Below are positions 50,869 through 58,549 of a DNA stretch of 64,000 nucleotides, piece by piece (the first letter of the stretch is position 1; every line of letters starts with the position of its first letter). The notes beneath the pieces were generated by a model. It made no database searches, was not told the origin of the DNA, and saw only the letters and a list, made by a program, of their open reading frames with translations. Source of the stretch: Chryseobacterium rhizoplanae (GTDB taxonomy: Bacteria; Bacteroidota; Bacteroidia; Flavobacteriales; Weeksellaceae). The stretch covers positions 124,001 through 188,000 of the forward strand of contig NZ_FXTC01000003.1 of NCBI RefSeq assembly GCF_900182655.1. Direction: 5' to 3'. A program made the translations under genes and the position numbers.

Positions 50869-51399
50869 TTATTTTTCAGCAAGTTTTTTCAGATCACCCA
50901 ACCCCTGGCTAAACATTTTATCCATATTTCCGTTCATCAGTGGTTTCATAATTTTCATCATAGGAGTAAGTTCATTATCAATCATCCAGGTCACTTTGGT
51001 ACCGCTTCCTTCAGGAACCATAACAAAATTAGCCTTCATATCTCCTTCAAAAGGTTTTATAAAGTGAAGTTTTGTAGCCATTTTCTGATTAGGAACCAGC
51101 TCAGTAATTGCCTGCTCTCCTTCTCCTACATTTTTATCACCTTTCCAGTGATAGGAATCTCCTACTTTATCGCCGTTCCCTGAATACGTAATCACAATAT
51201 TTTTATCAGCCTTGGAAAAAGGATCCCATTGATTGTAGCCTTTTAAAGTACCTACATAAGGCCACACTTTTTCCTGTGGCGCATTGATGACAACAGATTT
51301 TTCATAATGATAATCTTTACTGAAAGCCAGCATTGCAATTACAGCATAGATAATAGCCAGCACAATGATGGCACCAATGATTTTTAAGAGTGTTTTCAT
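50869..51399 (-). CDS. SRPBCC-family protein with membrane anchor
   Basis: The 176-residue protein has one N-terminal hydrophobic helix (LLKIIGAIIVLAIIYAVIAMLAF) and an SRPBCC (START-like) domain: VVINAPQEKVWPYVGTLKGYNQWDPFSK, VGDSYHWKGDKNVGEGEQAITEL, and TKVTWMIDNELTPM. Such domains bind hydrophobic ligands. Probably tethered to the membrane with the domain outside or inside; its ligand is unknown. Confidence 0.85.
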   Translation of the reverse strand: MKTLLKIIGAIIVLAIIYAVIAMLAFSKDYHYEKSVVINAPQEKVWPYVGTLKGYNQWDPFSKADKNIVITYSGNGDKVGDSYHWKGDKNVGEGEQAITELVPNQKMATKLHFIKPFEGDMKANFVMVPEGSGTKVTWMIDNELTPMMKIMKPLMNGNMDKMFSQGLGDLKKLAEK

Positions 51400-51597
51400 A
51401 GTCTATATATTTTAAGGTTATTTATTTTAAATCGGTTTCAAAATTAAATATTCCCACATCACTCTCACTTTCCATATGACAAGATTATTTAAAGATAAGT
51501 ATTTTTGTCATAACTTGTGAGTAAGGCATTATTTTTGAGCGTTTCAGCTGTGATTCCCAATGAATCATTACATTTACCTTATATAAAAGATCAAAAA

Positions 51598-53634
51598 ATG
51601 AATATTTTAACAGAAAAATTTACTACTCCATATCATTCAGCACCCTTCAGTGATATTAAAAATGAAGATTATCTTCCGGCGTTTAAAGAGCTGATTCAAA
51701 AATCTGAAGCAGAAATTGATGCTATTGTCAACAATACGGAAGCACCCACTTTTGAAAATGTTATTGAAGCATTGGCGTATTCAGGGGAACAGCTGGATGT
51801 GGTTTCAAATATTTTTTTCAACTTAAATTCTGCAGAAACCAGCGATGAGATCCAGCAGATTGCCCAGGAGGTTTCTCCGATCTTAACGGAATATTCTTCA
51901 AAAATATCTCAAAACGAAGCCCTTTTCAACAAAATCAAGAAAGTATATGATGAAAAGGACAAATATAATCTCAACGAAGAGCAGGAAATGCTTTTGAACG
52001 AGACCTACAAAGGTTTTGTAAGAAGCGGAGCTTTACTGAATGAGGAAGACAAAGAAAAATTAAAGAAAATCAGCATGGATCTTTCTTTAAAATCTTTACA
52101 GTTCGGACAGAATGTTTTGGCTTCTACAAATGCTTATTTTAAACATATCACGAATAAGGAAGATCTTGCAGGAATTCCTGAGGCTATCATTGATCAATAT
52201 GCTGAGGAGGCTAAAGAAAGAAACCTTGAAGGATGGGTAGTAACTTTACAATACCCAAGCTATATTCCGTTCATGACGTATGCTGAAAACCGCGAACTGA
52301 GAAAGGAACTGGCACTGGCAAATGGTAAAAAATCCTTTGATGGCGGAGAATTCGACAATCAGAATCTGATTAAAGAACTACTTAATCTAAAACAGCAGAA
52401 AGCTGAACTTATCGGGTATAAAAATTATGCAGATTTCGTTCTGGAAGAAAGAATGGCGAAGTCTCCGGTAAAAGTTTTTGATTTCTTAAACGAGCTTTTA
52501 ACCAAAGCAAAACCATATGCTGATAAAGAAATTGAAGAACTGAAATCTTTAGCCAAAGCCGACGGAATTGAAGAAATGCAGGGTTATGATCATGCATTCT
52601 ATGCTGAAAAGCTTCGTAAGCAGAAATTTGATCTTAATGATGAGGAATTAAAACCATACTTCCCGTTAGATCAGGTACAGGAAGCAGTATTCGGATTGGC
52701 AGGAAAACTTTTCGGACTGACTTTTGAGGAGAGAAATGATATTCCGAAATACCACGAAGATGTAAAAGTATATGAAGTAAAAGAGGCCTTCGGCTCCGCT
52801 CAGGCTGACAGCTACAAGGCATTATTATATGTTGATTATTTCCCAAGAAAAGGGAAAAGAGCCGGTGCATGGATGACCAGCTACAAAAATCAGTATAAGC
52901 AAAACGGTGAAAATTCCCGTCCGCATATTTCAATCGTTTGTAACTTCAGCAAACCGACAAAAGATACCCCCAGCCTACTGACGTTCCAGGAAGTGACTAC
53001 TCTTTTCCACGAATTCGGGCACGCACTTCACGGAATGATGGCAGATACCCAGTATCCTACACTGTCTGGAACTTCTGTAAAATGGGATTTTGTGGAACTT
53101 CCATCTCAGTTTCTGGAGAACTTCTGTTATGAGCCTGAGTTCTTAAAAACATTCGCCAAACATTATAAAACCGGGGAAGTACTTCCTGATGGAAAAATTG
53201 AAAGAATAGAGCAGTCTAAAAACTTCATGGAAGGTTATCAAACTTTAAGACAGCTTGGATTCGGACTTCTGGATATGAATTATCATACAAAAGTTGGAGA
53301 GTTGGAGAATGAAAGTATAAAGGATTTTGAAGATAAATATACCAAAGCAACCACTCTTTATCCTTCCAATTCTGAAACGGCAATGAGCCCAAGTTTCTCC
53401 CACATTTTCCAGGGCGGATATTCTGCCGGATATTATTCTTACAAATGGGCGGAAGTTCTGGATGCGGATGCTTTCCAGTATTTCAAAGAAAATGGAATCT
53501 TCAATCCTGAGATTGCAGCCAAATATAAAGTATTGCTTTCTTCAGGAGGAACAAAAGATCCAATGGAATTGTATAAAAGCTTCAGAGGCAGCGAGCCAAA
53601 AGTGGAGAGTTTGCTGAAAAGAGCATTTGGATAA
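51598..53634 (+). CDS. M3-family zinc metallopeptidase (Dcp/oligopeptidase A-like)
   Basis: This cytoplasmic peptidase cuts short peptides. The 678-residue sequence has the zinc motif H471-E-F-G-H475 in FHEFGHALHG, with the third Glu and later residues in the M3 pattern (SQFLENFCYEPE, FSHIFQGGYSAGYYSYKWAEVLDADAF). I start it at the ATG at 51598 because the frame before it starts from a poor upstream codon; a -7 box TATTTTTG is at 51500-51507. Odd: codons for EAFGSAQAD (about residues 396-404) lie in a copy of the CTTCGACTCCGCTC repeat, just before the conserved LLYVDYFPRKGKRAGAW block, which looks like a tolerated insertion. Confidence 0.93.
   Translation: MNILTEKFTTPYHSAPFSDIKNEDYLPAFKELIQKSEAEIDAIVNNTEAPTFENVIEALAYSGEQLDVVSNIFFNLNSAETSDEIQQIAQEVSPILTEYSSKISQNEALFNKIKKVYDEKDKYNLNEEQEMLLNETYKGFVRSGALLNEEDKEKLKKISMDLSLKSLQFGQNVLASTNAYFKHITNKEDLAGIPEAIIDQYAEEAKERNLEGWVVTLQYPSYIPFMTYAENRELRKELALANGKKSFDGGEFDNQNLIKELLNLKQQKAELIGYKNYADFVLEERMAKSPVKVFDFLNELLTKAKPYADKEIEELKSLAKADGIEEMQGYDHAFYAEKLRKQKFDLNDEELKPYFPLDQVQEAVFGLAGKLFGLTFEERNDIPKYHEDVKVYEVKEAFGSAQADSYKALLYVDYFPRKGKRAGAWMTSYKNQYKQNGENSRPHISIVCNFSKPTKDTPSLLTFQEVTTLFHEFGHALHGMMADTQYPTLSGTSVKWDFVELPSQFLENFCYEPEFLKTFAKHYKTGEVLPDGKIERIEQSKNFMEGYQTLRQLGFGLLDMNYHTKVGELENESIKDFEDKYTKATTLYPSNSETAMSPSFSHIFQGGYSAGYYSYKWAEVLDADAFQYFKENGIFNPEIAAKYKVLLSSGGTKDPMELYKSFRGSEPKVESLLKRAFG
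52788..52810 (+). repeat. CTTCGACTCCGCTC-type repeat inside the M3 peptidase gene
   Basis: CTTCGGCTCCGCTCAGGCTG plus ACA differs from the GIY-YIG-flanking consensus at two of 23 positions. It is in frame within the coding sequence. Confidence 0.7.
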
Positions 53635-53663
53635 CCAATAAAAACGGATTCACAGATTACTAT

Positions 53664-53692
53664 AAAAGAACAGCAATTGCTGTTCTTTTTTG
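53664..53692 (+). terminator. Terminator after the M3 peptidase gene
   Basis: AAAAGAACAG and CTGTTCTTTT form a 10-bp stem around CAATTG, with a T-run after it. Confidence 0.85.
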
Positions 53693-53761
53693 TTTTCTCA
53701 TTACGTGTATGGTGCTTTATGAAATTTTGTAAATTAGTCACTCAATAACCTCAAATTTCAC

Positions 53762-54178
53762 ATGACCATCCAAGAACAAATCAAAGACTATATCAACAGC
53801 CAGCCTGAGAAAAAGCGTAATGATATGCAGGAACTGCACCACATCATTCTGGAACTTATGCCGGAATGCCAGCTATGGTTTCTGGATGGTAAAAACAGTG
53901 AAAATAAAACAGTTTCCAATCCCAATATCGGCTATGGATTCTACACTATACAATATACTGATGGAAAAACCAGAGATTTTTATCAGATCGGAATGAGTGC
54001 CAATACCTCTGGGATCTCAATTTATGTCCTCAATATTGCCGATAAAACCTATCTGAACACAACCTATGCAGATAAAATAGGTAAAGCCAGCGTAACCGGA
54101 TATTGCATTAAATTCAAAGCGTTGAAAGATATCAACATTGAAATCCTGAAAGCAGCAATAAAAGATGGTCTTAAGTAA
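53762..54178 (+). CDS. DUF1801-like protein
   Basis: This 138-residue protein shows the DUF1801/YdhG-like pattern: ELHHIILELMPECQLWFLDGKNS with Pro and W, GFYTIQYTDGKTRDFYQIGMSANTSGISIYVL and a later YADKIGKASVTGYCIKFKALKDINIEILKAAIKDGL. It is 38 bases before the next gene and lies in the same direction, so the two may share a transcript. The function of the family is unknown. Confidence 0.75.
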   Translation: MTIQEQIKDYINSQPEKKRNDMQELHHIILELMPECQLWFLDGKNSENKTVSNPNIGYGFYTIQYTDGKTRDFYQIGMSANTSGISIYVLNIADKTYLNTTYADKIGKASVTGYCIKFKALKDINIEILKAAIKDGLK

Positions 54179-54203
54179 TATATTTCTGAATAAAAATATC
54201 TTT

Positions 54204-54211
54204 TAACTTTG
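54204..54211 (+). promoter_or_regulatory. -7 promoter element of the 436-residue gene
   Basis: TAACTTTG fits TAnnTTTG. It is only five bases before the ATG at 54217, so the transcript would be leaderless or nearly so. Confidence 0.55.
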
Positions 54212-54216
54212 TCTTT

Positions 54217-55527
54217 ATGGCAACAATTAAACAGCTTTATACAACCTTAGATGAACGCAGACGCCCAGAAGATGTTGCAGAAATGATCGTTGATGTCTTG
54301 AAAAGCGATCTGAAAATTCAGGAACATGCTATTTTAAGTAAAGCAGCCAACCGTTCTCTGAATAAAAATTTCTATGGATATACCTCGATGCTGGAAACTT
54401 TTGGAACAGCCATCGGAGCTGGAAAGCAGATCAAAAAAGCGACTGATATTTTTAAAATCAATGAAAAAGAAAATTCAGGGTACAATAATGTGGATGAAAT
54501 TGAAGCTTTCCTAAAAGAAGTTTCTTCCCTTATTCACAAAGATATCGGGCAAAATGATTTCAGAAAAGACCGTCTTAATAAAGATTTGAGAAAGCTCGCC
54601 GGAATGGATATTTCCAAGCGGAATTATAATAAAAAGTGGAGGCTTCTGAAAAGGATTGAGATCAGGCTTCAGAAATTTATTCAAGAATCAAAAAAAATCG
54701 AGCTTCAGAAAATTGCCAAGCACGGACTTTCTCATACCATCAGCTTTGAAGATTTCTCCGTTGATATGAATACCGCATGTTTTATTGCCTACTTCAATGC
54801 CCGCAGCAATCTGAGAAGCACATTTACCAATCAAAGTCAGGACAGGCCTTTTGATGAAATATGTGATATGCTTTTCAACCGATGCAAACAAAATCCGTCA
54901 GAAACAAACTGGTCAGCTATTTCCTATAGCTACTCTTCTAAAGAAGTTTTACAGCATTTGACAGATGAACAGAAAGGAAATTTATTAGGAAGATGGACCG
55001 TTATTCTTGAAGAAATTTCAGAATTTCTGGAAACACTTTGGAATGAAAATGATATCTACCGAAAAACCATGGCTGTCAAAAAAGGGAATGATTCTACTAC
55101 ATGGAATAATACAGCCGGAGCCTGGAATAAAGCCAGAGATAACTGGATGAATCTGATTTATGCCCTAGGGCTAGATTCTGTTCTTGATGATCTTTGCTTT
55201 GGAAAAGTGATGCGTCTGATGGCTTCCGATGTTATCGCATGGCACTTATCTTCCGGTGGTAAGATAGATCCCAATACAGAAGTGTGGAATAATGTACCTT
55301 TGCCGTGGGAAGTTTTTCAGGAAAAAGTTTTTTGTAATAAGGAAACTATTGTCAATGCTTGTAAAGAAGCTGGTATAAATCCTGAAAAATCAGGATGGAT
55401 TGCACCCCGTACTCATGGAGTAAGCCCATTCAGACCCACTCCTGAACTGGTGCATGGTGTAACGGTTTCAAATCCTTTTTTAGCAAAGGTTTTAAAACAG
55501 AATAAATATTTTTCAGGAAAAATCTGA
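54217..55527 (+). CDS. Unrecognised 436-residue protein directly upstream of two tRNA-like RNAs
   Basis: I do not recognise this family. The protein is soluble with no signal peptide. It begins MATIKQLYTTLDERRRPEDV. A strongly basic helical stretch covers about residues 115-175 (DFRKDRLNKDLRKLAGMDISKRNYNKKWRLLKRIEIRLQKF). A middle block contains HGLSHTISFEDFSVDMNTACFIAYFNARSNLRSTFTNQ. It closes SGWIAPRTHGVSPFRPTPELVHGV. The Lys/Arg-rich part could touch nucleic acid, which is an inference. Only 12 bases separate its stop codon from a tRNA-shaped sequence and a second one follows at once, so gene and RNAs are probably on one transcript. It also has a -7 box just before its ATG. No known toxin, ligase, TROVE or RtcB motif was found by eye. 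Confidence 0.7.
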   Translation: MATIKQLYTTLDERRRPEDVAEMIVDVLKSDLKIQEHAILSKAANRSLNKNFYGYTSMLETFGTAIGAGKQIKKATDIFKINEKENSGYNNVDEIEAFLKEVSSLIHKDIGQNDFRKDRLNKDLRKLAGMDISKRNYNKKWRLLKRIEIRLQKFIQESKKIELQKIAKHGLSHTISFEDFSVDMNTACFIAYFNARSNLRSTFTNQSQDRPFDEICDMLFNRCKQNPSETNWSAISYSYSSKEVLQHLTDEQKGNLLGRWTVILEEISEFLETLWNENDIYRKTMAVKKGNDSTTWNNTAGAWNKARDNWMNLIYALGLDSVLDDLCFGKVMRLMASDVIAWHLSSGGKIDPNTEVWNNVPLPWEVFQEKVFCNKETIVNACKEAGINPEKSGWIAPRTHGVSPFRPTPELVHGVTVSNPFLAKVLKQNKYFSGKI

Positions 55528-55539
55528 AAGAAAAATAAA

Positions 55540-55613
55540 GGATAGATTAGCTCAGTGGCAGAGCACCCGGCTCTTCACCCGGGTTGACGTATGTTCGAGC
55601 CCTGCATCTATCC
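55540..55613 (+). tRNA. tRNA-like RNA 1, 8-nt anticodon loop
   Basis: A cloverleaf folds fully. Acceptor GATAGAT/ATCTATC (55541-55547 with 55606-55612) is perfect, with an extra G-C pair outside (55540 with 55613). D-arm GCTC-AGTGGCA-GAGC. Anticodon stem CCCGG/CCGGG (55566-55570, 55579-55583) with the 8-base loop CTCTTCAC. T-arm GTATG-TTCGAGC-CCTGC has one mismatch. No CCA is encoded. With 7-base numbering the anticodon would be CTT (Lys); with one base inserted it resembles a Glu-type UUC loop. Identity is not decided. Confidence 0.7.
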
Positions 55614-55618
55614 TGATA

Positions 55619-55691
55619 TCTGATATAGCTCAGTGGCAGAGCACCCGGCTCTTGGACCGGGAGGACACAGGTTCGAGCCCTGTTATCAGAC
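55619..55691 (+). tRNA. tRNA-like RNA 2, 8-nt anticodon loop
   Basis: A cloverleaf with perfect pairing in every stem: acceptor TCTGATA/TATCAGA, D-arm GCTC-AGTGGCA-GAGC, anticodon stem CCCGG/CCGGG around the 8-base loop CTCTTGGA, T-arm ACAGG-TTCGAGC-CCTGT. No CCA is encoded. It shares 28 identical bases with copy 1 (TA through the CTCTT of the loop). With one inserted base the loop resembles a Gln-type UUG. Copies begin 78 bases apart. Whether they work in translation or as non-coding RNAs is open. Confidence 0.7.
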
Positions 55692-55787
55692 CTGATAATA
55701 CAATAATGAACAGGAAATACTGATCTTTCTGTTCTAAGAAGCTAAATTTGTATAGCATAAGAAATATCCATTCTGTAATTTTAAATA

Positions 55788-56171
55788 ATGAGTACGATAC
55801 CTCAAAGATTAGAAAACGTAAAAAAACTTCAGGCCAAAAGATGGGAAAATGAAGATCACTGGGACACTTTGAATGATCTATTAATCAAAGAACTGGATGA
55901 AATTTTATTGATTGAGCCTGAAAACACTTCTGCTTTGGTTAATATTGGTGCTGTGTATTCCGATATGGGAGAAAACGAAAAGGCGCTGGAGTATTTAAAA
56001 ATGGCTTTAAACTTAGGTTCTAAAGACAAAAATCTGTTTGTAAACCTGGCTATTGTTCTTGTTTATATGGAAAAGCACCAGGAAGAATATTTAGAATATC
56101 TTGAAGAAGCTGAAGATAAAACTGAAGATCCGCTTACTTTTAAAGCTTATTTTGATCCTCAATCCCGTTAA
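55788..56171 (+). CDS. TPR protein
   Basis: This 127-residue soluble protein has two TPR-like helix pairs: ELDEILLIEPENTSALVNIGAVYSDMGENEKALEYLKMALNLGSKDKNLFVNLAIVLVYMEKHQEEYLEYLEEA. TPRs mediate protein contacts. It begins 96 bases after the second tRNA-like RNA. Whether it belongs to the same system is unknown. Confidence 0.75.
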   Translation: MSTIPQRLENVKKLQAKRWENEDHWDTLNDLLIKELDEILLIEPENTSALVNIGAVYSDMGENEKALEYLKMALNLGSKDKNLFVNLAIVLVYMEKHQEEYLEYLEEAEDKTEDPLTFKAYFDPQSR

Positions 56172-56198
56172 AATTCTATACAATTAAAATTTAAAATC

Positions 56199-56399
56199 AT
56201 GTTACTGGCCATATTACTTCCCTTTCTATCCTTTATTGTCCGCGGAAAAGTTCTCACCGGAATAATCTGCCTTATTTTACAGATCACTCTGATCGGATGG
56301 CTTCCTGCCGCCATATGGGCTGTTCTTTCTTTAAATAATGAAAGAGCGGATAAGCGCAATGACAAACTGATTAAAGCAATGCGAAAAAATCAAAAGTAA
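56199..56399 (+). CDS. YqaE/Pmp3-family small membrane protein
   Basis: This 66-residue protein has the YqaE/Pmp3 (UPF0057) form: two hydrophobic segments (LLAILLPFLSFIVRGK and TGIICLILQITLIGWLPAAIWAVL) and a charged tail (NNERADKRNDKLIKAMRKNQK). The family is small and inner-membrane-located, linked to ion or stress tolerance in other organisms. It is 27 bases after the TPR gene. Confidence 0.85.
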   Translation: MLLAILLPFLSFIVRGKVLTGIICLILQITLIGWLPAAIWAVLSLNNERADKRNDKLIKAMRKNQK

Positions 56400-56594
56400 C
56401 TATCAATTCCCAACACGGGCAATACTTTAATAATCCATAACAGCATTGAGGTTCTGATATAATTGTCGTAAATTTACATAGACCATTCTCACCGGAGAAA
56501 ACTACCGGAATGATAAAATTCCTTTGACTGAAAGATTTTCAAAGTCTGAAACGTATTAGTTTAACATCAAAAGAACCGCTAATTTCTTTATGCT

Positions 56595-57326
56595 ATGAAA
56601 GAAAATAAATATGACAATCCGTCATTTTTTGACCAGTACGAAAAAATGCTCCGCTCACAGATAGGATTGGAAGGTGCCGGAGAATGGCATACTTTGAAAA
56701 ATATGCTGCCTGATTTTCAGGGAAAACATATTCTTGACCTCGGCTGTGGTTTTGGATGGCACTGCCGTTATGCCATGGAAAATGGTGCAGAATCCGTGAT
56801 CGGAATTGATCTTTCGGAAAGAATGCTGGCAAAAGCTCAGGAAATCAATAATCTGGAAGGAATTCAATATGAAAGGAAAGCTTTGGAAGATGTTGATTAT
56901 CCTGCTGAAAAATTTGATATCATATTGAGTTCGCTCACATTACATTATGTAGAATCATTCGATACTATAGTTCAGCATATTTACAAATGGCTTAGTCCCG
57001 GAGGATTTTTTGTCTTTTCAGTGGAACACCCTGTTTTCACAGCTGAAGGCGGTCAGGATTGGGTATATGATAAAAACGGCGAAAAAACCTGTTGGCCCAT
57101 AGACCGTTATTTTATGGAAGGAAAAAGAAACACTACTTTTTTAGGAGAAAATGTGATCAAATACCACCGTACTTTAACTTCTTATTTAAATACTTTATTG
57201 AAACACGGCTTCAAAATCAAAGAAATTGTTGAACCGGAACCAGATCAGGAGATGCTGAAAGAAATCCCGGAGATGAAAGAAGAACTCCGCAGACCAATGA
57301 TGCTGTTAATCTCTGTTGAAAAATAG
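56595..57326 (+). CDS. Class I SAM-dependent methyltransferase
   Basis: This 243-residue enzyme has motif I HILDLGCGFGWHCRYAMENGA (G-x-G-x-G-type SAM loop), motif II acidic VIGIDLSERMLAKA, and a later FDIILSSLTLHYVESFD typical of UbiE/ubiquinone-like small-molecule methyltransferases. The acceptor is not readable. It stands alone between the membrane protein and a serine hydrolase. Confidence 0.9.
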   Translation: MKENKYDNPSFFDQYEKMLRSQIGLEGAGEWHTLKNMLPDFQGKHILDLGCGFGWHCRYAMENGAESVIGIDLSERMLAKAQEINNLEGIQYERKALEDVDYPAEKFDIILSSLTLHYVESFDTIVQHIYKWLSPGGFFVFSVEHPVFTAEGGQDWVYDKNGEKTCWPIDRYFMEGKRNTTFLGENVIKYHRTLTSYLNTLLKHGFKIKEIVEPEPDQEMLKEIPEMKEELRRPMMLLISVEK

Positions 57327-57407
57327 TTTCTTATAACAACTCATTCTATTTTTTTAGAAAAAAACACAAATCACTATATTGCATAACATAGTAATAATAA
57401 TTTATCA

Positions 57408-57415
57408 TATCTTTG
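57408..57415 (+). promoter_or_regulatory. -7 promoter element of the serine hydrolase gene
   Basis: TATCTTTG fits TAnnTTTG, 18 bases before the ATG at 57434. Confidence 0.6.
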
Positions 57416-57433
57416 TATAGCAAATTACAGAAT

Positions 57434-58543
57434 ATGATTATTAAAAAACTAGTTTCCTTTTTGATATTGCTCCTGTTTTTCAGCAATACAATGGATGCTC
57501 AGATCCATACAAAAGGATATGAAAAGAAAATTGACAGTATTATTCAGACAGAATTCGGGAATGAAAATGAACCCGGCGGCGTTTTTCTGATTACTCAAAA
57601 GGGAAAGAATCTCTACCGGAAAGCATTTGGAAAAGCCAATCTTGAACTCAACGTTAATATGACCCCGGAAAATGTTTTCCAGATCGGATCAATGACCAAA
57701 CAGTTTACCGCAGTAGCTATTCTGATGCTGGAACAACAAGGCAAACTTAGTGTCAACGACCCCATTTCCAAATACATTAAAGATTATCCTAACGGAGATA
57801 AAATTACCATTCATCATCTTCTGACACACACCTCAGGCATTAAGGATTTTACCAAAATGAAATCCATTTCTTCTATTGCACAAAAAGAGATGAAGCCTGA
57901 AGAGATGGTTAATTTTTTCAAGAATGAACCTGTAGATTTTGCTCCTGGAGAAAAGTTTGATTACAACAATTCCGGGTATGTAGTTTTAGGTTATATTATT
58001 GAACTGGTTTCCGGAAATTCTTATGAAGATTTTATTAAGAAAAATATTTTTGATACAACAGGAATGACCCATTCTTATTACGCTTCGGATAGAAAAGTGA
58101 TCCTTCAAAGAGCTTATGGTTATCACAAAAAAGAACAGGGATTTGTCAATAAAACGGTCATCAGTTTCAGTGTTCCATTTTCTTCCGGTTCACTGATGTC
58201 TACTGTAGATGATATGCTGAAATGGCAGCAGGCTTTACTTCAGAATACCTTACTGAATTCAACAGAAACCCAAAAAGCATTTCAGAAATATAAATTGAAC
58301 AGTGGTGAAGAATTTACCTATGGATACGGATGGCATCTGAAAGACATTAATGGAACTCCAGACCGGGAACATGGTGGAAGTGTATTTGGATTTAAAAGCA
58401 TGGGTGTTTATATCCCCAGTGAGGATATCTATGTGATAGGATTCAGCAACTGTGACTGCCACTCTCCTACTGAAGTTACCAGAAATATTGCAAAAGCGAC
58501 ATTAAGTGAAGTCAAAACTTCTTCTAAAAAAACATACAAATAA
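57434..58543 (+). CDS. Secreted beta-lactamase-fold serine hydrolase
   Basis: The 369-residue product has a signal peptide (MIIKKLVSFLILLLFFSNTMDA) and the class C-type serine hydrolase motifs: S86-M-T-K89 (GSMTKQFTA), Y177-N-N179 (FDYNNSGYVVLGYI) and HGG in REHGGSVFGF. It matches the D-aminopeptidase/esterase/beta-lactamase family with unknown substrate. The annotated longer start (57413) lies inside the -7 box, so the ATG at 57434 is preferred. It is convergent with the MFS gene by six bases. Confidence 0.85.
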   Translation: MIIKKLVSFLILLLFFSNTMDAQIHTKGYEKKIDSIIQTEFGNENEPGGVFLITQKGKNLYRKAFGKANLELNVNMTPENVFQIGSMTKQFTAVAILMLEQQGKLSVNDPISKYIKDYPNGDKITIHHLLTHTSGIKDFTKMKSISSIAQKEMKPEEMVNFFKNEPVDFAPGEKFDYNNSGYVVLGYIIELVSGNSYEDFIKKNIFDTTGMTHSYYASDRKVILQRAYGYHKKEQGFVNKTVISFSVPFSSGSLMSTVDDMLKWQQALLQNTLLNSTETQKAFQKYKLNSGEEFTYGYGWHLKDINGTPDREHGGSVFGFKSMGVYIPSEDIYVIGFSNCDCHSPTEVTRNIAKATLSEVKTSSKKTYK

Positions 58544-58549
58544 TCCTGA

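Noticed and set aside
55540-55691. Two ordinary tRNA-Lys(CTT) genes
   Set aside because: The 7-base reading breaks the anticodon stem; only an 8-base loop gives perfect CCCGG/CCGGG pairing in both copies. An ordinary identity cannot be assigned, although translation use is not excluded.
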